A DNA stretch of 64,000 nt from Alteromonas confluentis (GCF_001757105.1 NZ_MDHN01000013.1:1-64000); one strand, 5' to 3'. Positions 54,811-63,996 are shown, counted from the stretch's first letter. Notes: generated by a model not told the origin, from the sequence alone. Translations and numbers: made by a program.

Positions 54811-55776
54811 ATGACAACACACTACAACTATCCTTCTTCTTCTGCCTCGTCGTTCTGGCGAATGCCGCTTAGCTACTTTTTCATTTGCTGCGTCATTAAC
54901 TATTTCACCGGTGCACTGGATTTACAAACAATAAGCGACGCGCGAGGCCAGCGAGATTTTAACGCGGCCGTCGGCATGCCGTTGTTAACCAGTTTCTTTT
55001 GGATCAGCCTTCGGGTTCAGCAGCAACAAATGGCCAGTGCAATCATGAGCTATTTGCTGGATAAGAACGCGCTGAGCCTATTTGCACAACATCGAGCCAG
55101 ACTAGCTTCTAAGTTACGCCAGCAAATTATTACATCCGCTACGCTGGCCGTTTCGGTAACGGTTGTTTATATTATTTCCGAAGAGTTGGTAGCGTTCGAT
55201 CTTAATGCCCAAGTGCTGGTACTCGATCTCATTGCTGTGCCATTCTGGTTCTTCTTCTGGTTATTCTTATTTCAAATGGTGTCATCGACGCAATATATAA
55301 CACGACACTTCATTACTAAGATCATCACCACCAGCGGTGAGCTCAAAGCACTTAGACGTATCTCATCTCTTTCAGTGGAAAATACACTTTTTGGCCTTAT
55401 TGCGCTGGTTATCATTCCTGTATTCTGGTTTAACACGCAAATTCCAGCCATAGACATGTTCATCGTCACCATCTTCTCGTTGTCACTGATTGCCTATTTG
55501 TTCATGCCCGCCTACCGAATTGTGGGTTTAATTAGTACGCAAAAGCAGCAGGTTATCGATAAACTCACCGTTGGCTTAGTCGCCATCCATAAAGTAGAGC
55601 AACACAATAAGCTTGAAGCAGAACGTCGTCATACACTGGAAAGGGAAATTGAAGAGGTAGAAAATATCTCAGCGTCGCCTGTTCCTTTCGAGCTGGCTAA
55701 GCGACTAATTAGTGTAGTGATGTTGGTACCTGCCTCGTGGATGGCGTTACTGTACCTTGAGCACCTTGTTGGTTGA
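54811..55776 (+). CDS. unrecognised multi-spanning membrane protein
   Basis: A 321-residue protein I do not recognise. It has about five to six hydrophobic segments: residues ~18-38, ~108-125, ~135-155, ~195-212, ~217-240 and the C-terminal ~295-317. A charged, probably coiled-coil stretch (about residues 250-290, HKVEQHNKLEAERRHTLEREIEEVENI as a composition) separates the last two. No enzyme or transporter motif is visible. Its 3' end overlaps the convergent DTW gene by 30 bases. An ATG start is well placed, although no clear ribosome-binding site precedes it. Confidence 0.75.
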   Translation: MTTHYNYPSSSASSFWRMPLSYFFICCVINYFTGALDLQTISDARGQRDFNAAVGMPLLTSFFWISLRVQQQQMASAIMSYLLDKNALSLFAQHRARLASKLRQQIITSATLAVSVTVVYIISEELVAFDLNAQVLVLDLIAVPFWFFFWLFLFQMVSSTQYITRHFITKIITTSGELKALRRISSLSVENTLFGLIALVIIPVFWFNTQIPAIDMFIVTIFSLSLIAYLFMPAYRIVGLISTQKQQVIDKLTVGLVAIHKVEQHNKLEAERRHTLEREIEEVENISASPVPFELAKRLISVVMLVPASWMALLYLEHLVG

Positions 55777-56364
55777 AACCTCGCTGTTGCGGCGATGTGC
55801 CTGGGGACTTTGCCAAAACGACTGAAATTTTTGCTGAAGACGATGTAACGGTGCAGCAGAGCTCTCGCATGTGTTAGTCAGGGTGTATGCGACGGCCTCC
55901 AGCGTTGAAAGACTCTTATCAAATTTTGTGTGTCTTATTTCGTACTCACTCGGCGGTGCACTATCAAAATGATACTGTGGCAGCGTATGCAACTGCTGCA
56001 GTGTTTTCCACATACCAAAAGCCTGCTTCCAGCTCCCATCGAGCAATATGAACAAATCGTGTTCGCGCACCGGCTTTGCCTCTAAGGATTCAATCGCTAC
56101 GCTGCCTTCAGACGGATAAATAACTGCAGGTGATTGATACTGTTGCAGATAATCGGTAACTTGTTGATTTAATCGCTCAGTGCCGGAAACAATAATTCTA
56201 GTCTCAGGTAGTGTAAGACACACTAATCGGGCGGTATTCTTTGCGTGTATTGCTTCTTTCTTATGCTGAATGATGAGAAAATGAACATCTGAGTGAAGCG
56301 TTTCTACTGCTTGGCAAACACAGGTTTTACTAGGATAGCCACAGTCTGAACAATAGAAACGCAT
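55747..56364 (-). CDS. DTW-domain protein (tRNA-uridine aminocarboxypropyltransferase-like)
   Basis: A 205-residue DTW-domain protein. The ATG at 56364 gives the N-terminal zinc motif C5-x2-C8...C15-x-C17. The DTW signature appears as LLDGSWKQA near residues 107-115, with serine in place of threonine. A later KSLSTLEAVA block completes the family pattern. E. coli TapT and human DTWD1/2 make acp3U in tRNA, and this enzyme probably does too. The frame continues upstream of the chosen start to 56478 without conserved residues. It lies head-to-head with the alkyltransferase-like gene. Confidence 0.88.
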   Translation of the reverse strand: MRFYCSDCGYPSKTCVCQAVETLHSDVHFLIIQHKKEAIHAKNTARLVCLTLPETRIIVSGTERLNQQVTDYLQQYQSPAVIYPSEGSVAIESLEAKPVREHDLFILLDGSWKQAFGMWKTLQQLHTLPQYHFDSAPPSEYEIRHTKFDKSLSTLEAVAYTLTNTCESSAAPLHRLQQKFQSFWQSPQAHRRNSEVSTNKVLKVQ

Positions 56365-56397
56365 GAATAACTCAGGATTGCCGAAGAAGGGGTTATT

Positions 56398-56742
56398 ATG
56401 GCTGAAATTGATAAAACGAGGCAAATTCTCGAAACTGTCATGGTCATTCCTGCAGGGAAAGTAGCGACTTACGGACAAATTGCCGATCTTGCGGGTTTGC
56501 CCGGTCGAGCCCGGCTAGTCGGCAGTTCGCTAAGAAGTGAATTCGATGGTGCTGAAGTGCCGTGGCAAAGGGTGCTCAGGGCAGATGGAAAAATTGCGTT
56601 TCCCAGCGGTTCCCCCAAAGCCGAAGAACAGCGACAAATATTAATCGCCGAAGGCGTGTGCGTTAAAAATAACCGCGTTTCGCTGGCGGATTACCGATGG
56701 CAACCTGATATGGCAACTATACTTAGTGCATTGAAATATTGA
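56398..56742 (+). CDS. alkyltransferase-like protein (MGMT family, ATL)
   Basis: A 114-residue homologue of the O6-methylguanine methyltransferase DNA-binding domain. The active-site cysteine is replaced by tryptophan in PWQRV (residues 55-59), the mark of alkyltransferase-like proteins. The family binds alkylated guanine and recruits nucleotide excision repair. Sequence VIPAGKVATYGQIADLAGLPGRARLVG is the DNA-binding helix region. Confidence 0.93.
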   Translation: MAEIDKTRQILETVMVIPAGKVATYGQIADLAGLPGRARLVGSSLRSEFDGAEVPWQRVLRADGKIAFPSGSPKAEEQRQILIAEGVCVKNNRVSLADYRWQPDMATILSALKY

Positions 56743-56816
56743 ATACAAACTTGCAGAGTTAACGTGTCAATGTGTGCCGGAACCAATATTATGCGTAGAA
56801 CCTGGTGTAAATTGAA

Positions 56817-58016
56817 GTGACTAATACCGTGATAAAAACAATTACAATCAACGAATTAACCCCCGGTATGTTTGTTCATGAAATTACTGAGCAGTCAGGC
56901 AAGGTAAAGATTAAAAGTCAGGGGCGGGTAGCCAGTGAAGCCGTGGTGGATTCGTTACGTGCCAGAGGGGTACTCAAGCTCCGTATTGATTTATCTAAAC
57001 AGTTCGATCCGCGAAACGGGACCCCTATTCCCACAGCAGTACAAGAAGCCCCTGCCAATACGCGAAAAGCCGCCAAGACAAGTTTTGCCAGTGAATTGAT
57101 CAATGCCGAAAGTCTGTATAAGCAAGGTAAAAAAATTCAGCATACGTTGCTTCAGGCTGTTGAGAAAGGACTGCCATTCGATGATCGTATCCCCAGCGAG
57201 TTCTCTCACAAACTGGTTGCGTCTGTCGAGCGAAACCCTGATGCGCTGCTTTGCCTTACCCGTATTCGCGAGAAAGATGATTATCTTCTCGAGCACTCAT
57301 TGAATGTGGCGATTATTCTGGCCAACTTTGCTCGTTTCGTTGGCATGAACGACGACGAAGTCCAAGAGCTGGCGTACGCCGGTTTTCTTCACGATATGGG
57401 AAAAATTCGAATTCCTGATGACATACTTCATAAGCCTGGCAGGTTGACCGACCAGGAAATGGATGTGATGAAGAAACATGTGCAGTTTGGTGTTGAGGCA
57501 TTAGAAGAAGTTAATCTTAATGCGGCGCTTATTCGAACCGTCAGCGAACACCATGAACGCCTCGATGGCGGTGGTTATCCTGCAGGCACTGCCAGTAACG
57601 GCATAAGTCATGCCGGGCGGATGTTGGCCATAGCAGATATGTACGATGCGCTCACCGCTGATCGTTGTTATAAAGCGGGCATGCCGAGCCAGCGCGCTTT
57701 TCAAATTCTTATCAGTGAGAGTCCTCATAAACTGGATAAGGGATTGGTTCAACAGTTCATCAAGTGCATGGGTGTTTACCCGGTAGGTAGTTTGGTGCTG
57801 TTATCTAACGACAAACTCGCCATGGTGTTGGCACAAAACGATTCGCCGTTAACGCCGAAAGTAAAACAATTCTATTCCACGAAAGGTGGGCATTACATCA
57901 CACCAAAAGATGTCGATCTGGAAGCTGATACAAGAATCACGATCGTTAAAGCAGTGAGAGCCAGCGACTACAAGATTAACTTTAACGAGTTCTTTAACCA
58001 GAGCATCGCGCCGTAA
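56817..58016 (+). CDS. HD-GYP domain cyclic-di-GMP phosphodiesterase-like protein
   Basis: A 399-residue protein with an N-terminal DUF3391 region (about 1-120) and a C-terminal HD-GYP domain. The HD dyad lies near residues 192-193 (FLHDMGKIRIPD), and GGGYP follows HHERLD near residue 252. A PAxPS-like tail (FQILISESPHKLDKGLVQQFI) ends the domain. HD-GYP proteins degrade cyclic di-GMP to GMP. The start is GTG at 56817; a second GTG at 56829 is equally plausible. There is no cyclase domain, so activity would only lower c-di-GMP. Confidence 0.92.
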   Translation: MTNTVIKTITINELTPGMFVHEITEQSGKVKIKSQGRVASEAVVDSLRARGVLKLRIDLSKQFDPRNGTPIPTAVQEAPANTRKAAKTSFASELINAESLYKQGKKIQHTLLQAVEKGLPFDDRIPSEFSHKLVASVERNPDALLCLTRIREKDDYLLEHSLNVAIILANFARFVGMNDDEVQELAYAGFLHDMGKIRIPDDILHKPGRLTDQEMDVMKKHVQFGVEALEEVNLNAALIRTVSEHHERLDGGGYPAGTASNGISHAGRMLAIADMYDALTADRCYKAGMPSQRAFQILISESPHKLDKGLVQQFIKCMGVYPVGSLVLLSNDKLAMVLAQNDSPLTPKVKQFYSTKGGHYITPKDVDLEADTRITIVKAVRASDYKINFNEFFNQSIAP

Positions 58017-58284
58017 CGCTGTGTCCTCCTGGAATCGAATCCTCATAGTACCGTTGCCTATTTCATACACTTACCGGGAAATATTTACCGGCTAGAAGTG
58101 ATCTTCAACATTTAATTTCATTTGTTAACTTTATCGTATTGCCGCGCTGTTCAGCGTGTATTCATCCGCTTAGCACTAATCTGCCCACATATTAGCGACT
58201 GGAACAGGAATTGCTGTTTTATCCGTTGTAATCACTGCTAAATAAGAAGCAGACCCGATACAGAAGTAGAACCTTAAGAGGGAC

Positions 58285-58920
58285 ATGATGAAAAAAGTAT
58301 TCGCAGTAGGATTAATTAGCGCCGCACTCGCGGTTGGCGGTTGTGCAACCAGTCCAAACAATACACAAAAAGGTGCTGGTATTGGCGCGGTAGTCGGTGC
58401 TTTGCTGGGTAAAGCCACGGGCGACAATGATAAAAGTCGGTACGCCTGGGGTGCCGTGGTAGGCGCCATTGCGGGTGGTGCGATCGGTAACTACATGGAT
58501 CGTCAGGAAGAAGAAATGCGTGAGCAACTGGCTGACACCGGCGTTCAGGTAGTACGTGAAGGCGATAACCTACGCCTTATCATGCCGGGTGACATTACGT
58601 TCGCCACTAACAGCGCGTCTATCAGTCCGAACTTCAACCCTGTTTTGCAGGACGTTGCCAAGGTTGTGAACAATTACGAGAAAACGGTATTGATGATTGA
58701 AGGTCACACCGACGATACCGGTGCTGATTCTTACAATCAGACCTTATCTGAGCGTCGCGCACAGTCAGTGAAAAACCTATTGGTCACGTTTAATGTAAAT
58801 CCGACCCGGGTGACAACGGTAGGGCTGGGCGAATATCAGCCCAAAGTGCCAAATACATCTGCTGAAAATCGTCAGATGAACCGCCGTGTAGAACTGAAAA
58901 TCCAACCGCTGACAAATTAA
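58285..58920 (+). CDS. OmpA-family outer membrane lipoprotein (YiaD-like)
   Basis: A 211-residue lipoprotein. A lipobox (VGGC) follows a short signal sequence. Glycine-rich hydrophobic segments (GAGIGAVVGALLGKATG and WGAVVGAIAGGAIGNYMD) resemble glycine-zipper motifs. The C-terminal OmpA/MotB domain binds peptidoglycan: EGHTDDTGADSYNQTLSERRA and NRRVEL are its hallmarks. The order resembles YiaD-type proteins. An ATG-ATG start with GAGGG upstream is clear. Confidence 0.93.
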   Translation: MMKKVFAVGLISAALAVGGCATSPNNTQKGAGIGAVVGALLGKATGDNDKSRYAWGAVVGAIAGGAIGNYMDRQEEEMREQLADTGVQVVREGDNLRLIMPGDITFATNSASISPNFNPVLQDVAKVVNNYEKTVLMIEGHTDDTGADSYNQTLSERRAQSVKNLLVTFNVNPTRVTTVGLGEYQPKVPNTSAENRQMNRRVELKIQPLTN

Positions 58921-58937
58921 TCTGTCTGCTGGTCAAG

Positions 58938-58961
58938 AAAGGGAGCACCACTGCTCCCTTT
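58938..58961. terminator. hairpin between OmpA-type and SnoaL-like genes
   Basis: AAAGGGAGCA, loop CCAC and TGCTCCCTTT form a 10-bp perfect stem. It lies between convergent genes and has A/T flanks, so it may serve both. Confidence 0.7.
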
Positions 58962-58970
58962 ATAACGCTG

Positions 58971-59444
58971 CTAATGCTGCGCGGTTGCTTGAATTTGCTT
59001 TACCACGTCATCTACCAATTCATTGGGGAGTGGAATGGTAAGATGATACTGTGTTACCAGCCATTTACCGTCTCTTTTCTCAAGTACCCCGGTTCCTCTA
59101 GTCACACCGTAACTCTGGCTATCCAACATTTCATCAAACCAGGCGACATCCCCTGATTGTGAAAAATACACATGACGAGCTGTGGGCGTATATGTCCAGC
59201 CCCTGCCCTGATCAAAATAAGGCTTTGCATACGCTTTGAATTCACTCACCGTCCAGGTTTCAGAGGCATCGGTACCGATGAAAACGCCGTCAGTCGCGAA
59301 GGTGCTGAAATAGTCTTCATAGCTGGCGGAAGCCGCTGATTGATGAAGTTTATCAAGAACTGTTGCTACTGCCTTCTCGCTAGGTGTCGATGCAATAGCG
59401 GATGAGCAGAAAACGATTAAGCTGCATAGTAGAAGGTGTTTCAT
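58971..59444 (-). CDS. secreted SnoaL-like (NTF2-fold) protein
   Basis: A 157-residue protein with a signal peptide (MKHLLLCSLIVFCSSAIAS). The mature part has the SnoaL_3/DUF4440 type NTF2 fold: YEDYFSTFATDGVFIGTDASETW and a C-terminal RGTGVLEKRDGKWLVTQYHL. Related proteins bind small ligands or stabilise enzymes. The precise role is unknown. Confidence 0.87.
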   Translation of the reverse strand: MKHLLLCSLIVFCSSAIASTPSEKAVATVLDKLHQSAASASYEDYFSTFATDGVFIGTDASETWTVSEFKAYAKPYFDQGRGWTYTPTARHVYFSQSGDVAWFDEMLDSQSYGVTRGTGVLEKRDGKWLVTQYHLTIPLPNELVDDVVKQIQATAQH

Positions 59445-59582
59445 AACTTTCCCTGTAACTCGTTAAAGCATCATCTTAACCTTAGAAGCGCATTTTTTAT
59501 ATTCTCGTATTGGTTGATTGCATATGCACAGCGCAAGCAGGAAAATGCAGCTATTACTCTGTAACAGCAAGAAGGGAAAACA

Positions 59583-60587
59583 ATGAAAATCGGCCGAAAC
59601 GATCCTTGTTATTGCGGAAGCGGGAAAAAATTTAAACGTTGTTGCATGGACAGTACTTCCAAGCAGCATGCTCAAGTTATGGATGACGTTGAATCCATGT
59701 TGGCAATGAATCCTAATTTAAGCCTCGATGAACTCAATACGGTTTTGCAAAAAAAGATGTTGGATCGAAATAACCAACCTAACGCTGATTTTTGTGGTGT
59801 AACACCAACGCAGATGGCTAATTGGCTTTACGCGCCTTTTGATGAGTTGCAGTGGGTAACAATTAATACGCCAGATGATCTTTCCACCAGCCCGGTAATG
59901 CGCTACTTAGCTCTCATTCTCGATGAAGCTATGGCGCAAGAGGGGTCCTTCAAAGCAACAAGTAAAGGCAATTTGCCGACCAAATTAGTCAAGCAGGCCA
60001 GTGATTTATTGGCTGAGTTTCCTGTTGCGCAATTCGAACGTCATATAAGCATCAGTGAGTTTGCAGGTAGTAACGAAGACAAGTTTAATGCCCTGCACTA
60101 TACGCGAGTGCTTGCTGAAATTAGCGGTATTATCTATCGACGAAGTGGCCGCTATCATGTAAAAAAATCAGCGCAAAAACAGTTTCAGACGTTAGGTATA
60201 CAAGCATTTTTTAAACCCATGTTAGAGGCTACCATTAGCAAATATAACTGGGGATATTTGGACGGTTTTGAGTTTGATGTCGACTTGCGAACATTTTGGG
60301 TGTTTATGCTGTGGCGTATTCAAAGCCACAAGCGTGTGGATCGGTTGATTGAAGAAGTCCTGACAGCATTCCCAGATTTACTACTGGCATTACCAGCGGA
60401 CGATTATTTTTCGCCAGAAGAAAATATAAGCAGACTTATCGAGACTCGATTTCTGGAGCGATTTTTACAGTTTTGGGGATTTGTAACCATTGATTCGAGA
60501 CGTTATATAAATGCTGATCCCGTAGCCAGAGTGGTTAATGTGCAACCTTTACTCACACAAACTTTTCAGTTCTCTGTAAGTCCATAG
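59583..60587 (+). CDS. protein with N-terminal SEC-C metal-binding motif
   Basis: A 334-residue protein starting MKIGRNDPCYCGSGKKFKRC. The SEC-C zinc motif uses C9, C11, C20 and C21, the same module found at the C-terminus of SecA. The remaining ~300 residues are largely helical with no motif I know. Placement of SEC-C at the N-terminus with a long unknown domain is seen in several uncharacterised families. A good ribosome-binding site (AAGAAGGG) precedes the ATG. Its 3' neighbour is the 300-bp gap described next. Confidence 0.82.
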   Translation: MKIGRNDPCYCGSGKKFKRCCMDSTSKQHAQVMDDVESMLAMNPNLSLDELNTVLQKKMLDRNNQPNADFCGVTPTQMANWLYAPFDELQWVTINTPDDLSTSPVMRYLALILDEAMAQEGSFKATSKGNLPTKLVKQASDLLAEFPVAQFERHISISEFAGSNEDKFNALHYTRVLAEISGIIYRRSGRYHVKKSAQKQFQTLGIQAFFKPMLEATISKYNWGYLDGFEFDVDLRTFWVFMLWRIQSHKRVDRLIEEVLTAFPDLLLALPADDYFSPEENISRLIETRFLERFLQFWGFVTIDSRRYINADPVARVVNVQPLLTQTFQFSVSP

Positions 60588-60910
60588 CAAGGTCATCTGG
60601 CATTGCTGTTTCACCCACTCGTTATTAACTACATTCGAGAGAGTTCGTATTTCGTTTAAATCAGGCCAACGATAAGTTTATTCACCGTTAGTGGTGACTT
60701 TAGATGTATTCGTTACCTGTGAACCAATACATCACCGATTTGGGTGATTTATCTTGCGAAATTATATGGGGAGATAAGTCGTAGGTTTTTCCAGTCTATT
60801 GAGGCCGCGGCTTCAATTTTCTAGGCATACATTTGAAGCCCTGATTTATAAATATGACGATAGAGAAAGTCGGAAACCGGCGGAATGCATACTTTTTGAT
60901 GAAGAAAGTA
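60588..60910 (+). other. gene-free stretch before yicC
   Basis: No open frame here has coding character. It holds the small inverted pair TTCACCGTTAGTGGTGA near 60682-60698 and a possible long 3' untranslated region for the SEC-C gene, ending in the terminator at 60911. An unannotated small RNA is possible, but I see no convincing promoter. Confidence 0.4.
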
Positions 60911-60938
60911 GGCTGAGGCAGGCTCAGCCATTTTTTTT
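60911..60938 (+). terminator. rightward terminator near yicC
   Basis: GGCTGAG (60911-60917), loop GCAGG and CTCAGCC (60923-60929) are followed by A and eight T. The T-run is on the plus strand, so the transcript being ended comes from the left, over 300 bp from the SEC-C stop codon. Confidence 0.8.
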
Positions 60939-61800
60939 ACTCAATATTCTGGATCTGCTCTCTCATCTGCTCAATCAATACCTTCAATTCAACCGCAGAC
61001 TGGGTGATTTCGGAGTTAATCGACTTTGACCCTAATGTATTCGATTCGCGGTTAAATTCCTGCATCATGAAGTCGAGACGACGGCCGCAGGCGCCACCTT
61101 TTTTGAGAATATTGCGGGTTTCTTTCACGTGAGCATTGAGGCGATCGAGCTCTTCGGCAACATCAACTTTTTGTGCCAGCATCACCATTTCTTGTTCAAT
61201 GCGAGTTGGATCCAACTCTACCTTGGCTTCTTCGAAGCGAGACAGAATTTTTTCACGTTGCCATTCCACAATGGCAGGCATCTTTTCGCTCACTGTAGCG
61301 GCTTCAGACTCAATGGCATCAAGACGTTGTTCAATCATTGTTTTAAGCGCATCACCTTCGCTGGCGCGGGCTTCTATGAACTGAGTCAGCGTAGTATCAA
61401 ACGCAGCAAGGATGTCTGCCTGAATGGCGTCCATATCGGCTTCTTCTGCGGCAATGACACCAGGCCAGCGTAATATATCTAAAGGATTAACGCCGGTAGA
61501 CTGACCATGTGACTGCACCCAATCTGCCGCATGCATCACTTCCTTTGCCAATGCTTCGTTGAGGTTGAGTTTAGTTACGGCTGCATCGTTTGCATTGAAA
61601 CGCAGTGCACACTCTACTTTGCCGCGCTGAAGACGTTTGCGGAATCGCTCTCGGAGCACCGGCTCCAGTGCGCGAAACTGCTCTGGTAAGCGAAAATATG
61701 TTTCCAGAAAACGCTGGTTAACCGAACGGATCTCCCATACTGCAGTACCCCAGTCTTTTTTGACTTCAGAACGGGCAAAAGCGGTCATGCTGTAAATCAT
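60937..61800 (-). CDS. yicC: YicC family endoribonuclease
   Basis: A 287-residue YicC, the same length as E. coli YicC. The ATG at 61800 gives MIYSMTAFARSEV, preceded by GGGAGAG. Conserved blocks are WEIRSVNQRFLETYFRLPEQFR and DFMMQEFNRESNTLGSKS at the C-terminus. YicC proteins are endoribonucleases implicated in sRNA turnover. The longer upstream frame to 61848 is not conserved. Confidence 0.93.
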   Translation of the reverse strand: MIYSMTAFARSEVKKDWGTAVWEIRSVNQRFLETYFRLPEQFRALEPVLRERFRKRLQRGKVECALRFNANDAAVTKLNLNEALAKEVMHAADWVQSHGQSTGVNPLDILRWPGVIAAEEADMDAIQADILAAFDTTLTQFIEARASEGDALKTMIEQRLDAIESEAATVSEKMPAIVEWQREKILSRFEEAKVELDPTRIEQEMVMLAQKVDVAEELDRLNAHVKETRNILKKGGACGRRLDFMMQEFNRESNTLGSKSINSEITQSAVELKVLIEQMREQIQNIE

Positions 61801-61909
61801 AAAAATGCACTCTCCCAGAGGCTCACTATTGTTTGTGTAAACGATCATACGCGACTTTTAGACAGTATGCCCAATTATCAACATGACGCATAATAGCATT
61901 GTTAATTTG

Positions 61910-62015
61910 TAAACACTGTTTGTGGTCACAACTGAGTCATGCGCTAAACAGTGTATCTAAATGTTTCGTAAATTGATTTTACAACGCAGCTACACTAATC
62001 TTTTACACTGTTTAG
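61910..62015. promoter_or_regulatory. three-copy ACACTGTTT operator-like element
   Basis: The 9-mer ACACTGTTT occurs three times in 105 bp upstream of the S9 peptidase gene: forward at 61913-61921, reverse at 61946-61954, and forward at 62005-62013. The last two extend to a 12-bp inverted repeat CTAAACAGTGTA / TACACTGTTTAG with centres 60 bp apart. This looks like a regulator-binding region in the yicC-S9 divergent spacer. Confidence 0.6.
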
Positions 62016-62058
62016 ACAAACGAAATTCAAAAAAGTTAAATACAAGGAAAGTATTAGT

Positions 62059-63996
62059 ATGCGCAGTTTACTTTTTGCCTTTTGCTTAGCCATATCATTT
62101 AGCAGCTCTGCTAAATTCACCCTCGAAGAAATAGCTCAGGCTCCTCAATATCGCGACGCCGATATATCCCCAGATGGCAAACACCTCGCCGTCGTTTACA
62201 TTAAAAACGGAAAACGTAATCTTGCCGTATTAGCCATGAAAGATTTTTCGGTAGTGGGTGGCACTAACCTCGGTCAGGATGCCGAGATTGGTACGGTTTA
62301 TTGGGCGAATGAAGAACGCCTGGTAATGACGCTTCTGCGTACTGAAGAAAAGCAAGCTGAGTCAATGAGTCATGGTGAAATTTACGCACTGAACTACGAC
62401 GGTTCCGATGGGGAAATTATCTTCGGATATACCAAGGCCCGGCGAGGCGGTATTAAAGCCCGGCAAACAAACGCGGATATGGCTGGTGGAAGGATCATCA
62501 ATTTATTACCGGATGATCACGATAATATTCTTGTTTCATCACAACCATTCTCCCGGGATGGCGGCAGTCTTGCAGAAGTTCATAAGCTTAACGTTTATAC
62601 CGGCAAACTAAGTCCGAGAGTAATACGTGCACCTACAAAGCTCGCATCAGTTTATACCGATAAAGCCGGTAATGTTCTGATGGCTTCGGGCGTCGATGAC
62701 AATGGTAATTCGCAAATATTCAGAAAAGCAAAAGATTCAAATGACTGGGAAGAAGTGTCTAGTAATTACGGCACTGAATTTGGCATTGTTGGCTTAAGTG
62801 AAGATGGTAAGAATGCGGTCTTTTTTGATAACTACCAGCAGGACAAAATTGGTCTGTTCAGCCTGAATCTCGACACCTTTGAAAGAAAGAGCATTTACAC
62901 CGACCCTACAGTCGACCTGAGTGATGTTTCTCTTACTTCGGATGGCACTGCGGTTTACGCGGTGAGAGTTGAAAGTGGTTATCCGTCTTATGTGGTGTTC
63001 GGTGATGCGGGTGAAGAAGCAAAACTGTTTAAATCCTTATTACAGGCTCTGCCTGGCTACCGTCTGAACATCACCAGCAAAACAAAAGACAACAAGAAGT
63101 GGGTAATTCATGCGAGTAGCGATATTGATGCTGGTACCTGGTATATGTTTGACGCTGAGAAAAACAGTCTCACTCAGCTTCTTGCCAACATGTCACATAT
63201 TGCAGTAGATGATTTGTCTGAAATGAAACCCGTCACTTTCGATGCAAGAGATGGTGAAAAGATCCCGGCTTACGTGACCTATCCAGTTACCATGAAAAAA
63301 GGTGAAAAGGTGCCACTGGTCACGCTGGTACACGGTGGCCCCCACGGTCCTCGCGATGCCTGGGCATTCTATCAGGAAGTCCAGATGCTCGCTGGTCAGG
63401 GGTATGCTGTTTTGCAGGTAAATTTCCGGGGCTCCGGTGGCTATGGCAGGGCTTATATGGAGAGCGGCTACCAGCACTGGGGCGACTTGATCATGCACGA
63501 CATCATCGACGGCACACAATGGTTAGTAGACCAGGGTAATATCGATGCCGACAATATCTGTATCATGGGTGCCAGCTTTGGTGGCTATTCTGCAGTCATG
63601 GCGGCAGAGCTTGCTCCGGATTTGTTTAAATGTTCGGTGGCTACTGCCGGCGTCTACGACATGAATTTAATGTTTACTGAAGGTGACACAACCGATGTCT
63701 TCTTTGGTACTGATACTCTGGAGAAATTCCTTGGTACGGACCGTGAGCAGCGGATAAAATTTTCTCCAAATTATCACGTAGATAAATTGAAAGGGCCGGT
63801 ATTAATTGCCCACGGCAAAAAGGACCGCCGTGCACCCTATGAACACGCAGTACGATTAAGAAATGCGATGGACAAAGCCGGTAAGCCGTATCGCTGGTTT
63901 ATTAAAGAGGATGAGACGCACGGATTCTATGATGATAAGAACCGTGCGGAATACTTCAATGTCGTTGCCAGTTTCCTGGCGGAGAACCTTGAATAA
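62059..63996 (+). CDS. secreted S9 family peptidase (second copy type)
   Basis: A 645-residue S9 family serine peptidase. A signal peptide (MRSLLFAFCLAISFSSSA) suggests export. The beta-propeller part begins YRDADISPDGKHLAVVY. The catalytic domain has GASFGGYS, GKKDRRAPYEH and DETHGF, giving serine, aspartate and histidine. VTLVHGGPHGPRDAW and QVNFRGSGGYGRAY match the protein at 26265-28229, but overall the two are clearly diverged paralogues. Both are probably periplasmic or secreted oligopeptidases. Confidence 0.94.
   Translation: MRSLLFAFCLAISFSSSAKFTLEEIAQAPQYRDADISPDGKHLAVVYIKNGKRNLAVLAMKDFSVVGGTNLGQDAEIGTVYWANEERLVMTLLRTEEKQAESMSHGEIYALNYDGSDGEIIFGYTKARRGGIKARQTNADMAGGRIINLLPDDHDNILVSSQPFSRDGGSLAEVHKLNVYTGKLSPRVIRAPTKLASVYTDKAGNVLMASGVDDNGNSQIFRKAKDSNDWEEVSSNYGTEFGIVGLSEDGKNAVFFDNYQQDKIGLFSLNLDTFERKSIYTDPTVDLSDVSLTSDGTAVYAVRVESGYPSYVVFGDAGEEAKLFKSLLQALPGYRLNITSKTKDNKKWVIHASSDIDAGTWYMFDAEKNSLTQLLANMSHIAVDDLSEMKPVTFDARDGEKIPAYVTYPVTMKKGEKVPLVTLVHGGPHGPRDAWAFYQEVQMLAGQGYAVLQVNFRGSGGYGRAYMESGYQHWGDLIMHDIIDGTQWLVDQGNIDADNICIMGASFGGYSAVMAAELAPDLFKCSVATAGVYDMNLMFTEGDTTDVFFGTDTLEKFLGTDREQRIKFSPNYHVDKLKGPVLIAHGKKDRRAPYEHAVRLRNAMDKAGKPYRWFIKEDETHGFYDDKNRAEYFNVVASFLAENLE

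Noticed and set aside
60799..61029. 76-residue plus-strand frame before yicC
   Set aside because: It crosses the terminator at 60911 and is antisense to the yicC 3' end.
61119..61134. CACGTG-containing parS-like sequence in yicC
   Set aside because: Only the central ten bases match; the right arm differs from the consensus.
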